A DNA stretch of 64,000 bases from G965215145 sp965215145 (GCA_965215145.1 OZ244038.1:1302001-1366000); one strand, 5' to 3'. Positions 34,916 through 43,574 are shown, counted from the first letter of the stretch. Program-made: numbers and translations. Notes: generated from the sequence alone by a model not told the origin.

Positions 34916-36607
34916 ATGCGCTCGACCCTCCCGCTCCTCGCCCTCCTGCTCGCCCTCCCGCTGCTCGCCGCCTGCGACAGCGGCGGCGGAGACACGCCCG
35001 CCGTGCCGGACGTGCCCGAGGCCGCCTTCGCCGCCATCGACAGCGTCACGATCCGCCGCCACATCGAGGTCCTCGCCGCCGACTCGCTCGAAGGGCGGGG
35101 GACGGGGACGCCCGGCGAGGAGAAGGCCGTCCGCTACATCCGCGAGCAGATGGAGGCCGCCGGCCTCGTCGGCGCCGCGCCGGGCGGCGGGTTTTCCCAG
35201 GAGGTCCCCCTCCTCGGCTCGACGCCCACCGACGTCGGCCAGCTCGTCCTCACCCCGGAGGACGGTGAGCCCCTCGCGCTCGACTTCGTCGACGACTACA
35301 TCGCCTCCACCGACCTCGACGCCGCCGAGGCCTCGTTCGACGCGCCGCTGGTCTTCGTCGGCTACGGGATCTCGAACCCCGGCTACGACTGGGACGACTT
35401 CAAGGACGTGGACGTGACAGGCAAGGTGCTCGTCTCGTTCGTCAACGACCCCCCGGCCACCGCCGACGAGCCCGAGCTCTTCCAGGGCGACACGCTCACC
35501 TACAACGGCCGGTGGACGTACAAGTACGAGGAGGCCCGGCGCCGCGGCGCGGCCGGCGTGCTGCTGATCCACACCGTGCCGATGGCCGGCTACCCCTTCG
35601 CGGTCCTCTCGAACGGGGCGCGCGGGGAGCAGATCCAGCTCGCCACGCCGCCCGAGAACCCGCTCGCGCTCAAGGGCTGGATCACCGAGCAGACCGCCGA
35701 GCGCCTCGCCGAGATGTCCGGCAGCAGCCTGGAGGCGTGGATGGAGATGGCTGCCTCGCGGGACTTCCGCCCGCAGGACCTCCCGGTCAGCGCCGCGCTC
35801 GCGATGCAATTCGAGACGCGGCGGTTCGCGGGGACGAACGTAATCGGGCGGCTCCCCGGTGGCGAGGCGGCCGAGGAGGCCGTCGTCTACACCGCCCACC
35901 ACGACCACCTCGGCATCGACCGCGAGCTGGAGGCGGCGGGCGAGGACGGCATCTACAACGGCGCCGTGGACAACGCCAGCGGGCTCGCCATGCTCCTCGT
36001 CATCGCCGAGGCGTTCGAGGCGCTGCCCGAGCCGCCGCGCCGGAGCGTCGTGTTCGCGTCGCTGACGGCGGAGGAGAGCGGGCTCCTCGGCGCGGGGTAC
36101 TACGCCGAGAACCCCGCCGTCCCCCTCGTCCGCACCGTCGCCAACGTCAACGTCGACTCCGGCAACCTCTACGGCCCCACCGACGACGTCGTGGGGATCG
36201 GCGCCGAGCGGAGCGAGATGCTCCGGCTCCTCCGCGAGGCCGCCGCCGAGGAGGACCTCGCGGTCACGATGGACCCCCAGCCGAACCAGGGCCTCTTCTT
36301 CCGCAGCGACCAGCTCGCCCTCGCCCGCGGCGGCGTGCCGGCGGTCTTCCTCAACACCGGCCGCCGGTTCCGCGGTCAGGACGAGGCCTACGCCGACAGC
36401 CTCTTCGCCGACTACCGCCAGAACCGCTACCACCAGCCCTCCGACGAGCTCCGCGGCGACATGCTCTTCGGGGGGATCGTGCAGCAGGCGCGCGTGGCCT
36501 TCCGCCTCGGCTACCGCCTCGCGGCCTCCGACCTCCGCCCGCAGTGGAAGCCCAGCGAGGCGTTCGCCGAGACCCGCCGCGCCGCGGAGCAGGAGGCCGG
36601 GATGTGA
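34916..36607 (+). CDS. M28-family metallopeptidase lipoprotein
   Basis: A 563-aa exported peptidase. MRSTLPLLALLLALPLLAAC ends in a lipobox (Cys 20). A PA-domain insertion (about 120-300, including DTLTYNGRWTYKYEEARRRG) interrupts the enzyme, as is common in this family. Zinc-binding motifs of M28 are visible: VYTAHHDHLG, NGAVDNASGLAMLL, SLTAEESGLLGAGYYAENP and YHQPSDE near the end. It should act as an aminopeptidase-like enzyme on peptides in the periplasm or at the cell surface. The next gene starts at GTG overlapping its stop (GTGA), implying coupling. Confidence 0.92.
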   Translation: MRSTLPLLALLLALPLLAACDSGGGDTPAVPDVPEAAFAAIDSVTIRRHIEVLAADSLEGRGTGTPGEEKAVRYIREQMEAAGLVGAAPGGGFSQEVPLLGSTPTDVGQLVLTPEDGEPLALDFVDDYIASTDLDAAEASFDAPLVFVGYGISNPGYDWDDFKDVDVTGKVLVSFVNDPPATADEPELFQGDTLTYNGRWTYKYEEARRRGAAGVLLIHTVPMAGYPFAVLSNGARGEQIQLATPPENPLALKGWITEQTAERLAEMSGSSLEAWMEMAASRDFRPQDLPVSAALAMQFETRRFAGTNVIGRLPGGEAAEEAVVYTAHHDHLGIDRELEAAGEDGIYNGAVDNASGLAMLLVIAEAFEALPEPPRRSVVFASLTAEESGLLGAGYYAENPAVPLVRTVANVNVDSGNLYGPTDDVVGIGAERSEMLRLLREAAAEEDLAVTMDPQPNQGLFFRSDQLALARGGVPAVFLNTGRRFRGQDEAYADSLFADYRQNRYHQPSDELRGDMLFGGIVQQARVAFRLGYRLAASDLRPQWKPSEAFAETRRAAEQEAGM

Positions 36608-37440
36608 GCCGTCACCCCGCGCCCGACTACGCCGCCGAACTCGCCGCCGCCGAACGGGCTGCGCGGGAGGCGGCGGCGCTCATCCGGCATCATGCAGGGG
36701 AGGCCACGGCGGTTCGGGAGAAGGGGCTGCACGACCTCGTGACGGCGACGGATGAGGAGGCGCAGCACATCATTCTTGCTACCTTGCGCGGCGCCTTCCC
36801 CGACTACGCCGTGCTGGCCGAGGAGGGCGACGAGCAGGAACGCGCCGCCGGCCGCCCGCGCTGGATCATTGACCCCATCGACGGGACGACCAACTTCGCA
36901 CACGGCGTCCCGCCCTACTGCGTATCCATCGCGCTCCAGGACGAGACGGGCGCCCTCGTGCTCGGCGTCGTCCACGAGGTCGCGGCCGACGAGGTGTTCG
37001 CCGCCGTCGCGGGGCGGGGGCTCACGGTGAACGGCGAGCCGGCCGGCGTCAGCACCACCGCCGAGCTTGGGCAGGCGCTCGTCACGACCGGCTTCCCCTT
37101 CCGCGAGTACGGGCACCTCGACGCCTACCTCGCCGCGCTCCGCCGGTTCATGCTCGACACCCGCGGGCTCCGCCGCCCCGGTAGCGCTGCCGCCGACCTC
37201 GCATGGGTCGCCGGCGGGCGGTTCGACGCGTTCTTCGAGGCGGGGCTCGCGCCGTGGGACGTGGCGGCCGGCGTCGTGCTCGTCCGCGAGGGCAGGGGGC
37301 GCGTGACGGGGCTAGTCGAGAACGACGATCCTGTTTTCGGCCCTGGAATTGCAGCGTCTAACGCGGTGTTGCACAAGGAGGTGCTGGCCCGAACGGGTGA
37401 GCTTGGCCTCGCCGCAAAGAAAAACATTACGGAGGTTTAA
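36604..37440 (+). CDS. Inositol monophosphatase family protein
   Basis: A 278-aa Mg-dependent phosphatase of the IMPase/SuhB family. GLHDLVTATDEEAQHIILAT begins the core. Metal ligands lie in LAEEGDEQE and the signature WIIDPIDGTTNFAHGVPPY (about 95-113). The second signature is GLAPWDVAAGVVLVREGRG. Substrates in the family include inositol-1-phosphate and other sugar phosphates; the exact one is not deducible. The GTG start at 36604 overlaps the peptidase stop by four bases. The length is normal. Confidence 0.93.
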   Translation: MSRHPAPDYAAELAAAERAAREAAALIRHHAGEATAVREKGLHDLVTATDEEAQHIILATLRGAFPDYAVLAEEGDEQERAAGRPRWIIDPIDGTTNFAHGVPPYCVSIALQDETGALVLGVVHEVAADEVFAAVAGRGLTVNGEPAGVSTTAELGQALVTTGFPFREYGHLDAYLAALRRFMLDTRGLRRPGSAAADLAWVAGGRFDAFFEAGLAPWDVAAGVVLVREGRGRVTGLVENDDPVFGPGIAASNAVLHKEVLARTGELGLAAKKNITEV

Positions 37441-37548
37441 TCGGAGCTCTGGCTGGACGATACCGTTCCAAAGTCCCTACCTGAACGGGTCGTCTGAGGG
37501 GGCCGGGTCCCCGGACGGTACCTACCGCACCTCTCCGGTCCTCTCCTC

Positions 37549-38025
37549 ATGAGCACGTCCTCCCCTCAGCCCTCCCCGCCCGGCCGATCGACCATCCTGG
37601 TCGTGGACGACTACCCGGAGAACTGCCGGCTCCTGTACTTCTACCTCCGCGGGGAGTACGACGTGCTCACGGCCTCCTCGGCCGAGGAGGCCCTCGCGAT
37701 GGTCGAAGAGCGGGCCCGCCTCGGCCGCGCCGTGGACCTCGTGGTGATGGACATCAACCTCAAGGACGGGATGAACGGGATCGAGGCGACCGAACGGCTT
37801 CGCGAGCGCGACGACACCGCGCGCATCCCGGTGCTCGCCATCTCGGCCTACGCCTACCCCGACGACCGCGCCCGCTTCCTCCGCGCCGGCTTCGACGACT
37901 ACGTCCCGAAGCCGATCTTCAAGGACAAGATGCTCCGGAAGGTCCGCGCGCTGCTCGACCGCCGCAGCCCCGGCCGCGAGCGCGGCGCGTGGGTCACGCA
38001 GCCCGGCCGGAGGGTCGCGGGGTAG
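37549..38025 (+). CDS. Single-domain response regulator
   Basis: The protein (158 aa) is almost entirely one CheY-like receiver: ILVVDDYPENCRLLYFYLRG with the acidic pair, phosphoacceptor Asp in LVVMDINLKDGMNGIEA, the conserved Ser in VLAISAYAYPDD and Lys in YVPKPIFKDKMLRKV. It has no output domain, so it probably relays phosphate or acts by protein contact. No kinase gene is adjacent. The hybrid kinase at the window edge or the membrane kinase at 6768 are possible partners, but there is no positional evidence. An 11-bp hairpin follows the stop. Confidence 0.9.
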   Translation: MSTSSPQPSPPGRSTILVVDDYPENCRLLYFYLRGEYDVLTASSAEEALAMVEERARLGRAVDLVVMDINLKDGMNGIEATERLRERDDTARIPVLAISAYAYPDDRARFLRAGFDDYVPKPIFKDKMLRKVRALLDRRSPGRERGAWVTQPGRRVAG

Positions 38026-38044
38026 CCGAGGGGGATTGTTGTAC

Positions 38045-38085
38045 GGGAACGGGCGCCGCCGCTAGTTTGCGGGCCGCCCGTTCCC
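38045..38085 (+). terminator. 11-bp hairpin between response regulator and fabI
   Basis: GGGAACGGGCG (38045-38055) and CGCCCGTTCCC (38075-38085) are perfectly complementary around a 19-nt loop. The hairpin begins 20 bases after the regulator stop and ends 18 bases before fabI, with a short pyrimidine run after it. It could terminate the regulator transcript or regulate translation of fabI. Confidence 0.45.
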
Positions 38086-38103
38086 CTTCTCCGCCCCCTC
38101 CCC

Positions 38104-38943
38104 ATGCCCATCCCCGACGACGGCTTCGGCCTCCTGCGCGGCAAGCGCGGCGTCATCCTCGGCGCCCTCGACCCCAACAGCCTCGCCTGGGCCATCGCCG
38201 AGGCGTGCCACCGCGAGGGCGCCCGGTTCGTGCTCTCGAACGCCCCCGTCGCCCGCCGCTTCGGCCGCCTCGACGAGCTCGCCGAAAAGACCGGCAGCAC
38301 CGTCCACTACGCCGACGCCACGAAGGCCGACGAGCTCGAGGCCCTCTTCGACCAGGTGAAGGACGACCTCGGCGGGCCGCTCGACTTCGTCGTCCACTCC
38401 ATCGGGATGGGGATCAACGTGCGGAAGGGGCGCCCCTACGAGGACCTCAACCACGACTGGTTCCTCAAGACCCTCGACGTCTCGGCCGTCTCGCTCCACC
38501 GCGTCGTGCAGGCCGCGCTGAGTCGGGACGCCCTCGCCGACGGCGGCTCCGTGCTCGCGCTCTCCTACATCGGCGCGCAGCGCGTCTTCAGTGAGTACTC
38601 CGAGATGGGCGACGCCAAGGCGCTGCTGGAGAGCGTAGCCCGCTCGTTCGGGTACCGCCTCGGCCGCCGCGGCATCCGCATCAACACCGTCTCCCAGAGC
38701 CCGACCCGGACCACGGCCGGCGGCGGCATCTCCGGCTTCGACGCCATGTTCGAGTTCGCGGACGAGATCGCCCCGCTCGGCAACGCCGACGCCGCCTCCT
38801 GCGCCGATTACTGCACGACGCTGCTCTCGGACCTCTCGCGGATGGTGACGATGCAGAACCTCTTCCACGACGGCGGCTTCTCGACGATGGGCATCTCGGA
38901 GGCCGTCATCGAGCGGATGATGGGGGAGAAGAGTGATGCGTAG
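38104..38943 (+). CDS. fabI: Enoyl-[acyl-carrier-protein] reductase FabI
   Basis: FabI (279 aa) reduces trans-2-enoyl-ACP with NADH in the last step of fatty-acid elongation. The Rossmann start is GKRGVILGALDPNSLAWAIA, as in FabI. VVHSIGMGI follows. The catalytic Tyr and Lys fall in SYIGAQRVFSEYSEMGDAKA, with the family Tyr-x6-Lys spacing (YSEMGDAK). SQSPTRTTAGGGISGFD forms the substrate lid. Length is slightly above normal. The last codon and stop (gcg tag) are inside the heptad-repeat hairpin at 38935, so the C-terminus has been rewritten by the repeat. Confidence 0.95.
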   Translation: MPIPDDGFGLLRGKRGVILGALDPNSLAWAIAEACHREGARFVLSNAPVARRFGRLDELAEKTGSTVHYADATKADELEALFDQVKDDLGGPLDFVVHSIGMGINVRKGRPYEDLNHDWFLKTLDVSAVSLHRVVQAALSRDALADGGSVLALSYIGAQRVFSEYSEMGDAKALLESVARSFGYRLGRRGIRINTVSQSPTRTTAGGGISGFDAMFEFADEIAPLGNADAASCADYCTTLLSDLSRMVTMQNLFHDGGFSTMGISEAVIERMMGEKSDA

Positions 38944-38998
38944 TGCGTGTTGCGTGTCGAAGGCAGGATCCAAAACACGCAACACGTGATGCGCAACG
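38935..38998. repeat. Heptad-repeat hairpin B4 (TGCGT type) at the end of fabI
   Basis: The left arm (38935-38958) reads tgcgtag, tgcgtgt, tgcgtgt. The right arm (38972-38997) is its inverted counterpart, reading tgcgcat, cacgtgt, tgcgtgt on the other strand. The inner CGTGTTGCGTGT pairs perfectly over 12 bp. The loop gaaggcaggatcc is shared with the element at 34516 in the opposite orientation. The left arm contains the TAG stop of fabI, and the right arm ends five bases before the start of the HAD phosphatase. Confidence 0.8.
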
Positions 38999-39002
38999 GA
39001 CC

Positions 39003-39758
39003 ATGATCCGCCTCTTCCTCGCCGACATCGACGGCTGCCTCGCGGAGCCCTACCAGCCGTTCGACCTCGGCGGGTTCGGGGAGCTGCGGGCGTGGGGGGA
39101 GCTGGCCGACATGGAGGTGGCGTATCCGGTGTTCGGGATCTGCTCTGGGCGGGCCTACCCCTACGTCGAGGCGACGGCGCAGGCGCTCGGGCTGCGGGGG
39201 CCGGCGCTGTTCGAGAGCGGCGCCGGCCGGTTCGACCTGCGGACCGCCACGATCCGCTGGAGCGACGCCCTCACCGCCGAGGTCGGGGAGCGGCTGGCCG
39301 AGGTGCGGCGGTTCTTCGAGGAGGAGCTGGTGCCGCGCGGCGGGTTCAACCTCAACTACGCCAAGCGCGGCCAGGTCAGCATCGTGACGACCGACCAGGA
39401 GGCGCTGGCGCAGGCCGTGGAAGACGTAGAGCGGTACGCCGCCGATTTCCCCGACCTCATGGTCGCCCCGACGCACGTCTCGATCGACGTGGTCCCGCAC
39501 GCGCTCACGAAGCGGGCGGGGATCGAGGCCGCCGCCCGCGACGACGGGCTCGCGCCGGATGAGGTCGCCTTCATCGGCGACAGCCGCGGGGACGTGGTGG
39601 CGATGGAGGCCGTGGGGCTCGCCTTCGCGCCGGCCAACGCGCAGCCCGAGGCGAAGGCCGCCGCCGGCATCGTGACCGAGGCGGCGGGGCTCGCGGGGGT
39701 GATGGAGGCGTACCGGCACTGCGTCCGGCTCAACGAGTCCGCCCTGCGTGCGGCGTGA
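39003..39758 (+). CDS. HAD-superfamily hydrolase (Cof/phosphoglycolate phosphatase-like)
   Basis: A 251-aa haloacid dehalogenase-type phosphatase. Motif I is FLADIDGCL (nucleophile Asp with the second Asp at +2), motif II is the FGICSGRAYP Ser, a Lys is in HALTKRAGIEA, and motif IV is FIGDSRGDVVAME. A C2 cap lies between motifs II and III (about 65-170), as in Cof-type and archaeal phosphoglycolate phosphatases. The substrate is not predictable. It follows fabI across the B4 repeat on the same strand. Confidence 0.88.
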   Translation: MIRLFLADIDGCLAEPYQPFDLGGFGELRAWGELADMEVAYPVFGICSGRAYPYVEATAQALGLRGPALFESGAGRFDLRTATIRWSDALTAEVGERLAEVRRFFEEELVPRGGFNLNYAKRGQVSIVTTDQEALAQAVEDVERYAADFPDLMVAPTHVSIDVVPHALTKRAGIEAAARDDGLAPDEVAFIGDSRGDVVAMEAVGLAFAPANAQPEAKAAAGIVTEAAGLAGVMEAYRHCVRLNESALRAA

Positions 39759-39834
39759 CGGCGGGCTCCGCCGGGCCGTAGATTCAGTCACGGCCGGAGA
39801 GGACGATTCTCCCGAAGGACCCACCACCCGCCCG

Positions 39835-40638
39835 ATGCTTCGCTGCTGCCTCGCCCTCCTCCTGCTCGCCGCGCTGCCGACCGCCGCCGCGGCGCAGCCC
39901 GATCCCCGCTCGGATGAGGAGCCGGCGCCGCAGCGCGAGCGCGCGGAGCTCCGGCCGACGGCGCCCGAGGACCGCCCGGTGTTCTACGTCGTGGACGAGC
40001 GCCCCGTGCTCCGGGCCGGCCCCGGCGTCGGCCGCACGCTCGGGCGGCTCGACTTCCGCACCGGCGTCCGCGTCCGCCGCGCCGACGGGGACTGGCGGCT
40101 CGTCGAGGGCCTCGAAGACGGGCAGCCCCTCGGGTGGGTCCGCGCCGCCGTGCTCTCCGACGTGTGGATGCTCGTAGACAAGGAGACCCGGACGCTCTAC
40201 GTCTACCGCGGCGCCGAGCTCGTCCGCGAGCTCGCCGCCGACGTCTCGCAGAACCCCGACGACGACAAGGTCCGCCGCGCCGCGCTCGGCGAGCAGGACC
40301 ACTACCGCATCCCCGAGGGGACGTACCACGTCGTGCGGAAGAACCTCGCGAGCCAGTACTACCGCTCGTTCGTGCTGAGCTACCCCAACGCAGCGGACGC
40401 CGCCGCGGGCCTGGAGGCCGGGCTGATCTCCGAGGGGGAGCACGCCGCCATCGCCCGCGCAGCCGAGCGGTTCCAGGAGCCGCCCATGGGGACCCGGCTC
40501 GGCGGCGGCATCGCCATCCACGGGCAGGGCTCGGGGCGGCGGCGGGCGTGGACGCGCGGCTGCGTCGCCCTCCGCGACGTCCACCTCGACGCGATCTGGG
40601 ACCTCGTCCACGTCGGCACGCCGGTGTTTATCCGGTAG
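39835..40638 (+). CDS. L,D-transpeptidase (YkuD) with SH3 domain
   Basis: A 267-aa exported protein. Signal peptide MLRCCLALLLLAALPTAAAA is followed by a bacterial SH3 domain (about 45-110, VFYVVDERPVLRAGPGVGRT). A YkuD catalytic domain (about 118-267) has the active-site block IHGQGSGRRRAWTRGCVALRD, with catalytic Cys in the SRGC-like TRGC motif and the preceding His-Gly. YkuD enzymes make 3-3 crosslinks or attach proteins to peptidoglycan. ATG 39835 is chosen because it opens the signal peptide. Confidence 0.93.
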   Translation: MLRCCLALLLLAALPTAAAAQPDPRSDEEPAPQRERAELRPTAPEDRPVFYVVDERPVLRAGPGVGRTLGRLDFRTGVRVRRADGDWRLVEGLEDGQPLGWVRAAVLSDVWMLVDKETRTLYVYRGAELVRELAADVSQNPDDDKVRRAALGEQDHYRIPEGTYHVVRKNLASQYYRSFVLSYPNAADAAAGLEAGLISEGEHAAIARAAERFQEPPMGTRLGGGIAIHGQGSGRRRAWTRGCVALRDVHLDAIWDLVHVGTPVFIR

Positions 40639-40697
40639 CGCGCAGGGGGCTGCGGGCGGCGAATCTTCGGGCAGGAGGCTGCGTACAGGCAGGCCAC

Positions 40698-42149
40698 ATG
40701 CCTCGCACCCCCATGCCCGCGCTCCTGCTCGCCGCCGTGCTCCTGCTCGCTGCGCCCGCCCTCGCGGCGGAAGCCGTGCAGCCGACCGCCGATGGGTCTC
40801 GGGGCCCCAGCGGCTCGCAGGACGCCGCCGAGACCGCGGCCGGCACGCTCGATCTCGCCCTCGGCGACGGCCCCGTCTTCGTCGTCCCCATCGAGGGAAT
40901 GATCGACGCCGCCCTCGCCAACTACGTCGACCGCGCCCTCGCCGACGCCAAGGCCGCCGGGGCCAGCGCCGTCGTCTTCCACGTCAACACCTTCGGCGGG
41001 CTCGTGGACGCCGCCGACCAGATCCGCACGGCGCTCCTCCAGGCCGAGGTCCCGACCGTCGCCTTCGTCGACCCCAACGCCGCCAGCGCGGGCGCGCTGA
41101 TCTCGCTGGCCGCCGACCGGATCGTGATGGCGCCCGGCGCCTCCATCGGCGCGGCGACGGCCGTGGACGGCACGGGCACCTACGCCAGCGAGAAGGTCCA
41201 GAGCTACATGCGCGGGCTGATGCGGTCCACCGCCGAGGCCACCGGCCGCGACCCCGAGCTCGCCGAGGCGATGGTGGACGAGCGGCTCGTCGTCGAGGGC
41301 GTCGTCGAGGAGGGCGAGCTCCTGACGCTCTCGGCGAACGAGGCCGAGCGGCTGGGGCTCGCCGACGCCGTGCTCGCCACCGAGGACGCCGTGCTCGTAG
41401 CTGTCGGGACGGGCGACCGCGAGGTCGTCCGCCACCGCGCCACCGGCGCCGAGCGGGCGCTCCGCTTCCTCGGCTCGCCGGTGCTCGCCTCGCTGCTCAT
41501 GCTCGTGATGCTCGGCGGGCTCTACACCGAGGTCCGCACGCCCGGCGTCGGCTTCCCCGGCGCCGCCGCCCTCATCGCCGCCGCGCTGTTTTTCGCGCCG
41601 CACTACCTCCTCGGCCTCGCGGCGAGCTGGGAGATCGCGCTGTTCGTGCTGGGCGTGCTGCTCCTCGTGGCCGAGGTGTTCGTGCTGCCGGGGTTCGGCG
41701 TGGCCGGCGCCTCGGGGCTGCTGCTCATCGTGTTCTCGCTCGGGACGGCCCTCATCGGCAACGTCGCCTTCGACTTCCCCACGGGCGGCGCCGTCACGCA
41801 GGCCATCCTCACGCTCGCTGCGACGATGGTGCTGCTCGTCGTGCTCGGCGCATCGCTCAGCCGGTACCTCCCGCGCTCACAAGCCTTCAGCCACCTCGTC
41901 CTTGCGCCCGAGCTCGCCGCGGCGGCGGGCTACACCTCGGCCGACACCGACGACACCCTCGTCGGCCAGCGCGGCGTCGCCGTCACGACGCTCCGCCCGT
42001 CGGGCGTGGCCGAGTTCGAGGGGCGCCGCGTGGACGTCGTGACGCAGGGGACGTTCATCGCGCCGGGCGAGCCCGTCGAGGTGGTGAGCGTGCGCGGCGC
42101 CCGCGTCGAGGTCCGCCCCGTGCGGGCCGCCAACGCCGCCCCGGCGTAG
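40698..42149 (+). CDS. NfeD family protein, long form with ClpP-like serine protease domain
   Basis: A 483-aa membrane protein. The signal/anchor MPALLLAAVLLLAAPALAAEA (start at ATG 40698, or 40713) precedes a ClpP-type domain (about 50-240) with VFHVNTFGGLVDAADQIRTA and PNAASAGALISLAADRI, where the catalytic Ser of the SAGA motif is kept. Four to five membrane helices (about 250-390) follow, then a C-terminal OB-fold NfeD domain (LVGQRGVAVTTLRPSGVAEF). Related proteases cleave stomatin-type proteins and act in membrane quality control. The next gene encodes the short NfeD form. Confidence 0.92.
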   Translation: MPRTPMPALLLAAVLLLAAPALAAEAVQPTADGSRGPSGSQDAAETAAGTLDLALGDGPVFVVPIEGMIDAALANYVDRALADAKAAGASAVVFHVNTFGGLVDAADQIRTALLQAEVPTVAFVDPNAASAGALISLAADRIVMAPGASIGAATAVDGTGTYASEKVQSYMRGLMRSTAEATGRDPELAEAMVDERLVVEGVVEEGELLTLSANEAERLGLADAVLATEDAVLVAVGTGDREVVRHRATGAERALRFLGSPVLASLLMLVMLGGLYTEVRTPGVGFPGAAALIAAALFFAPHYLLGLAASWEIALFVLGVLLLVAEVFVLPGFGVAGASGLLLIVFSLGTALIGNVAFDFPTGGAVTQAILTLAATMVLLVVLGASLSRYLPRSQAFSHLVLAPELAAAAGYTSADTDDTLVGQRGVAVTTLRPSGVAEFEGRRVDVVTQGTFIAPGEPVEVVSVRGARVEVRPVRAANAAPA

Positions 42150-42177
42150 CTTCCGCCGCCTCGCCTCCCCCGCGCCC

Positions 42178-42711
42178 GTGGACTTCGTCACGCCCATCGC
42201 CCTCGTCCTCCTCGGCCTCGCGCTGATCGGCGTCGAGGTCTACGCCATCCCGGGCCTGAACGTGGTCGGGATCGCGGGGGGCGTCGCCATCGCGGCGGGC
42301 GTGGTGATGGCGTTCCTCGCGGCGGGCCCGATGGGCGCGCTCGTCGTCGGCGTCGGCGCCATCGCGGCGGGGGGGGGGATGTTCTACGCGATGTGGAGGA
42401 GCGGGGCGTGGGACCGGTTCATCCTCGCCGCCGACCTCGGCCGGGACGAGATGTCCGATGCCCGTGAGCACGACGCCCGCTCGCGCTACCTCGGCCGCGA
42501 GGGCGTGGCGGTGACGCCGCTCCGCCCCGGCGGCATCGCCGAGATCGACGGGGAGCGCGTGGAGGTCCAGACGGAGGGGGCGTTCTTCGCCGCCGGTAGC
42601 CGCGTCCGCATCGTGGCGATGGACCGGCGGCGCTTCTTCGTCCGCCTCGCCGACGAGGACCCCGGCGCCGCCGTCGCGCGCCCGGGCCTCGGCGGCCGGG
42701 CCTCGGCGTAG
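42178..42711 (+). CDS. NfeD family protein, short form
   Basis: A 177-aa protein starting at GTG 42178. Two or three membrane helices (about 5-75, IALVLLGLALIGVEVYAIPG, VGIAGGVAIAAGVVMAFLAA) precede an OB-fold domain (about 105-165) with YLGREGVAVTPLRPGGIAEI, plainly paralogous to the C-terminus of the preceding long NfeD. It lacks the protease domain. Tandem long and short NfeD genes usually serve with a stomatin/prohibitin-like protein, but none is seen here. Confidence 0.88.
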   Translation: MDFVTPIALVLLGLALIGVEVYAIPGLNVVGIAGGVAIAAGVVMAFLAAGPMGALVVGVGAIAAGGGMFYAMWRSGAWDRFILAADLGRDEMSDAREHDARSRYLGREGVAVTPLRPGGIAEIDGERVEVQTEGAFFAAGSRVRIVAMDRRRFFVRLADEDPGAAVARPGLGGRASA

Positions 42712-42789
42712 CGCCCTTTTCTGCGGCCCTTCACGCGCTGAGCGGAGCCAGGACGTTTGTTTACGACGTCCCACTTGCCCGCCTGCTTC

Positions 42790-43479
42790 ATGGTCCGCCG
42801 CCTCTTCACTCCTGTGCTGCTCACCCTGCTCCTCGCCGCCTGCGGGGAGACCGCCGCCGACCTCGGCCCGCCGGAAGGGTGGGAGGCCGAGGGCGACCGC
42901 TGGTGGCAGACCGACGTGGACGCCGACCTCGCCTTCCGCGACCTCAGCGGGTTCGAGACGATGGGACTCGGCGGGCGGCCCGACGGGCTCCGCGACGAGG
43001 GGCCCGTCGTGCGGAACGTCCAGCGCCGGTTCCTCAAGCTTTACCGCAACCACCCCGAGGTCGTCGACTCCATCTTCGGCGCGGCCGTCGTGCCGCTCGT
43101 GGACGCCGAGGCGCGGCCGGGCGACGCCGACGAGGTCCGGGACGAGCTGGTCCGGCAGGTCAACCGCCGCATCCACGAGGCGTTCTACCCGCCGCAGCCG
43201 CTTCGGAGCGAGCGGGAGGACAACCCCATCGTCGTGCCCGATAGTCTCCAGGGGCGCATCAGCGGCACCCTCGAACTCCAGGTCTACCTCGACGCCGACG
43301 GCCGGCCCCTCGCCATCGAGAAGCTGCAAGGCATCCACCCAACCTTCGACGCCCTCGCCATGCGGAACTACGCCGAGCGGACGTGGCAGCCGGGGTACCT
43401 CGTCGCGCGCGGGCTCGGCGACGACGGCCGGAAGCCGGTCCCGTCGTGGGTCCGCACCGACCTCACCATCGGCGGATGA
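42790..43479 (+). CDS. Lipoprotein with TonB C-terminal-like domain
   Basis: The product (229 aa) has a lipobox in MVRRLFTPVLLTLLLAAC (Cys 18). The C-terminal part (about 150-229) resembles the TonB C-terminal domain: ISGTLELQVYLDADGRPLAI, EKLQGIHPTFDALAMRNYAE and RTWQPG. In TonB this fold contacts TonB boxes. Free-standing lipoprotein versions are common in Bacteroidota-like bacteria, with unknown function. The middle (about 70-130) is helical. It converges on the epimerase-like gene across a palindrome. Confidence 0.8.
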   Translation: MVRRLFTPVLLTLLLAACGETAADLGPPEGWEAEGDRWWQTDVDADLAFRDLSGFETMGLGGRPDGLRDEGPVVRNVQRRFLKLYRNHPEVVDSIFGAAVVPLVDAEARPGDADEVRDELVRQVNRRIHEAFYPPQPLRSEREDNPIVVPDSLQGRISGTLELQVYLDADGRPLAIEKLQGIHPTFDALAMRNYAERTWQPGYLVARGLGDDGRKPVPSWVRTDLTIGG

Positions 43480-43515
43480 AGGGCGGCGTCCAACGCTCTC
43501 CCGGAAACATCCCAC

Positions 43516-43539
43516 AGGGACGCAGCATGCTGCGTCCCT
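43516..43539. repeat. 24-bp perfect palindrome between convergent genes
   Basis: AGGGACGCAGCA is followed immediately by its reverse complement TGCTGCGTCCCT. It lies in the 95-bp gap between two convergent genes, so it can serve as a bidirectional terminator. Palindromes of the gggacgca...tgcgtccc type recur in many unrelated genomes, which suggests a REP-like mobile hairpin. Confidence 0.75.
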
Positions 43540-43574
43540 ACCACCACTACAATGCGGAGGCCCTGGTCTGGCCG

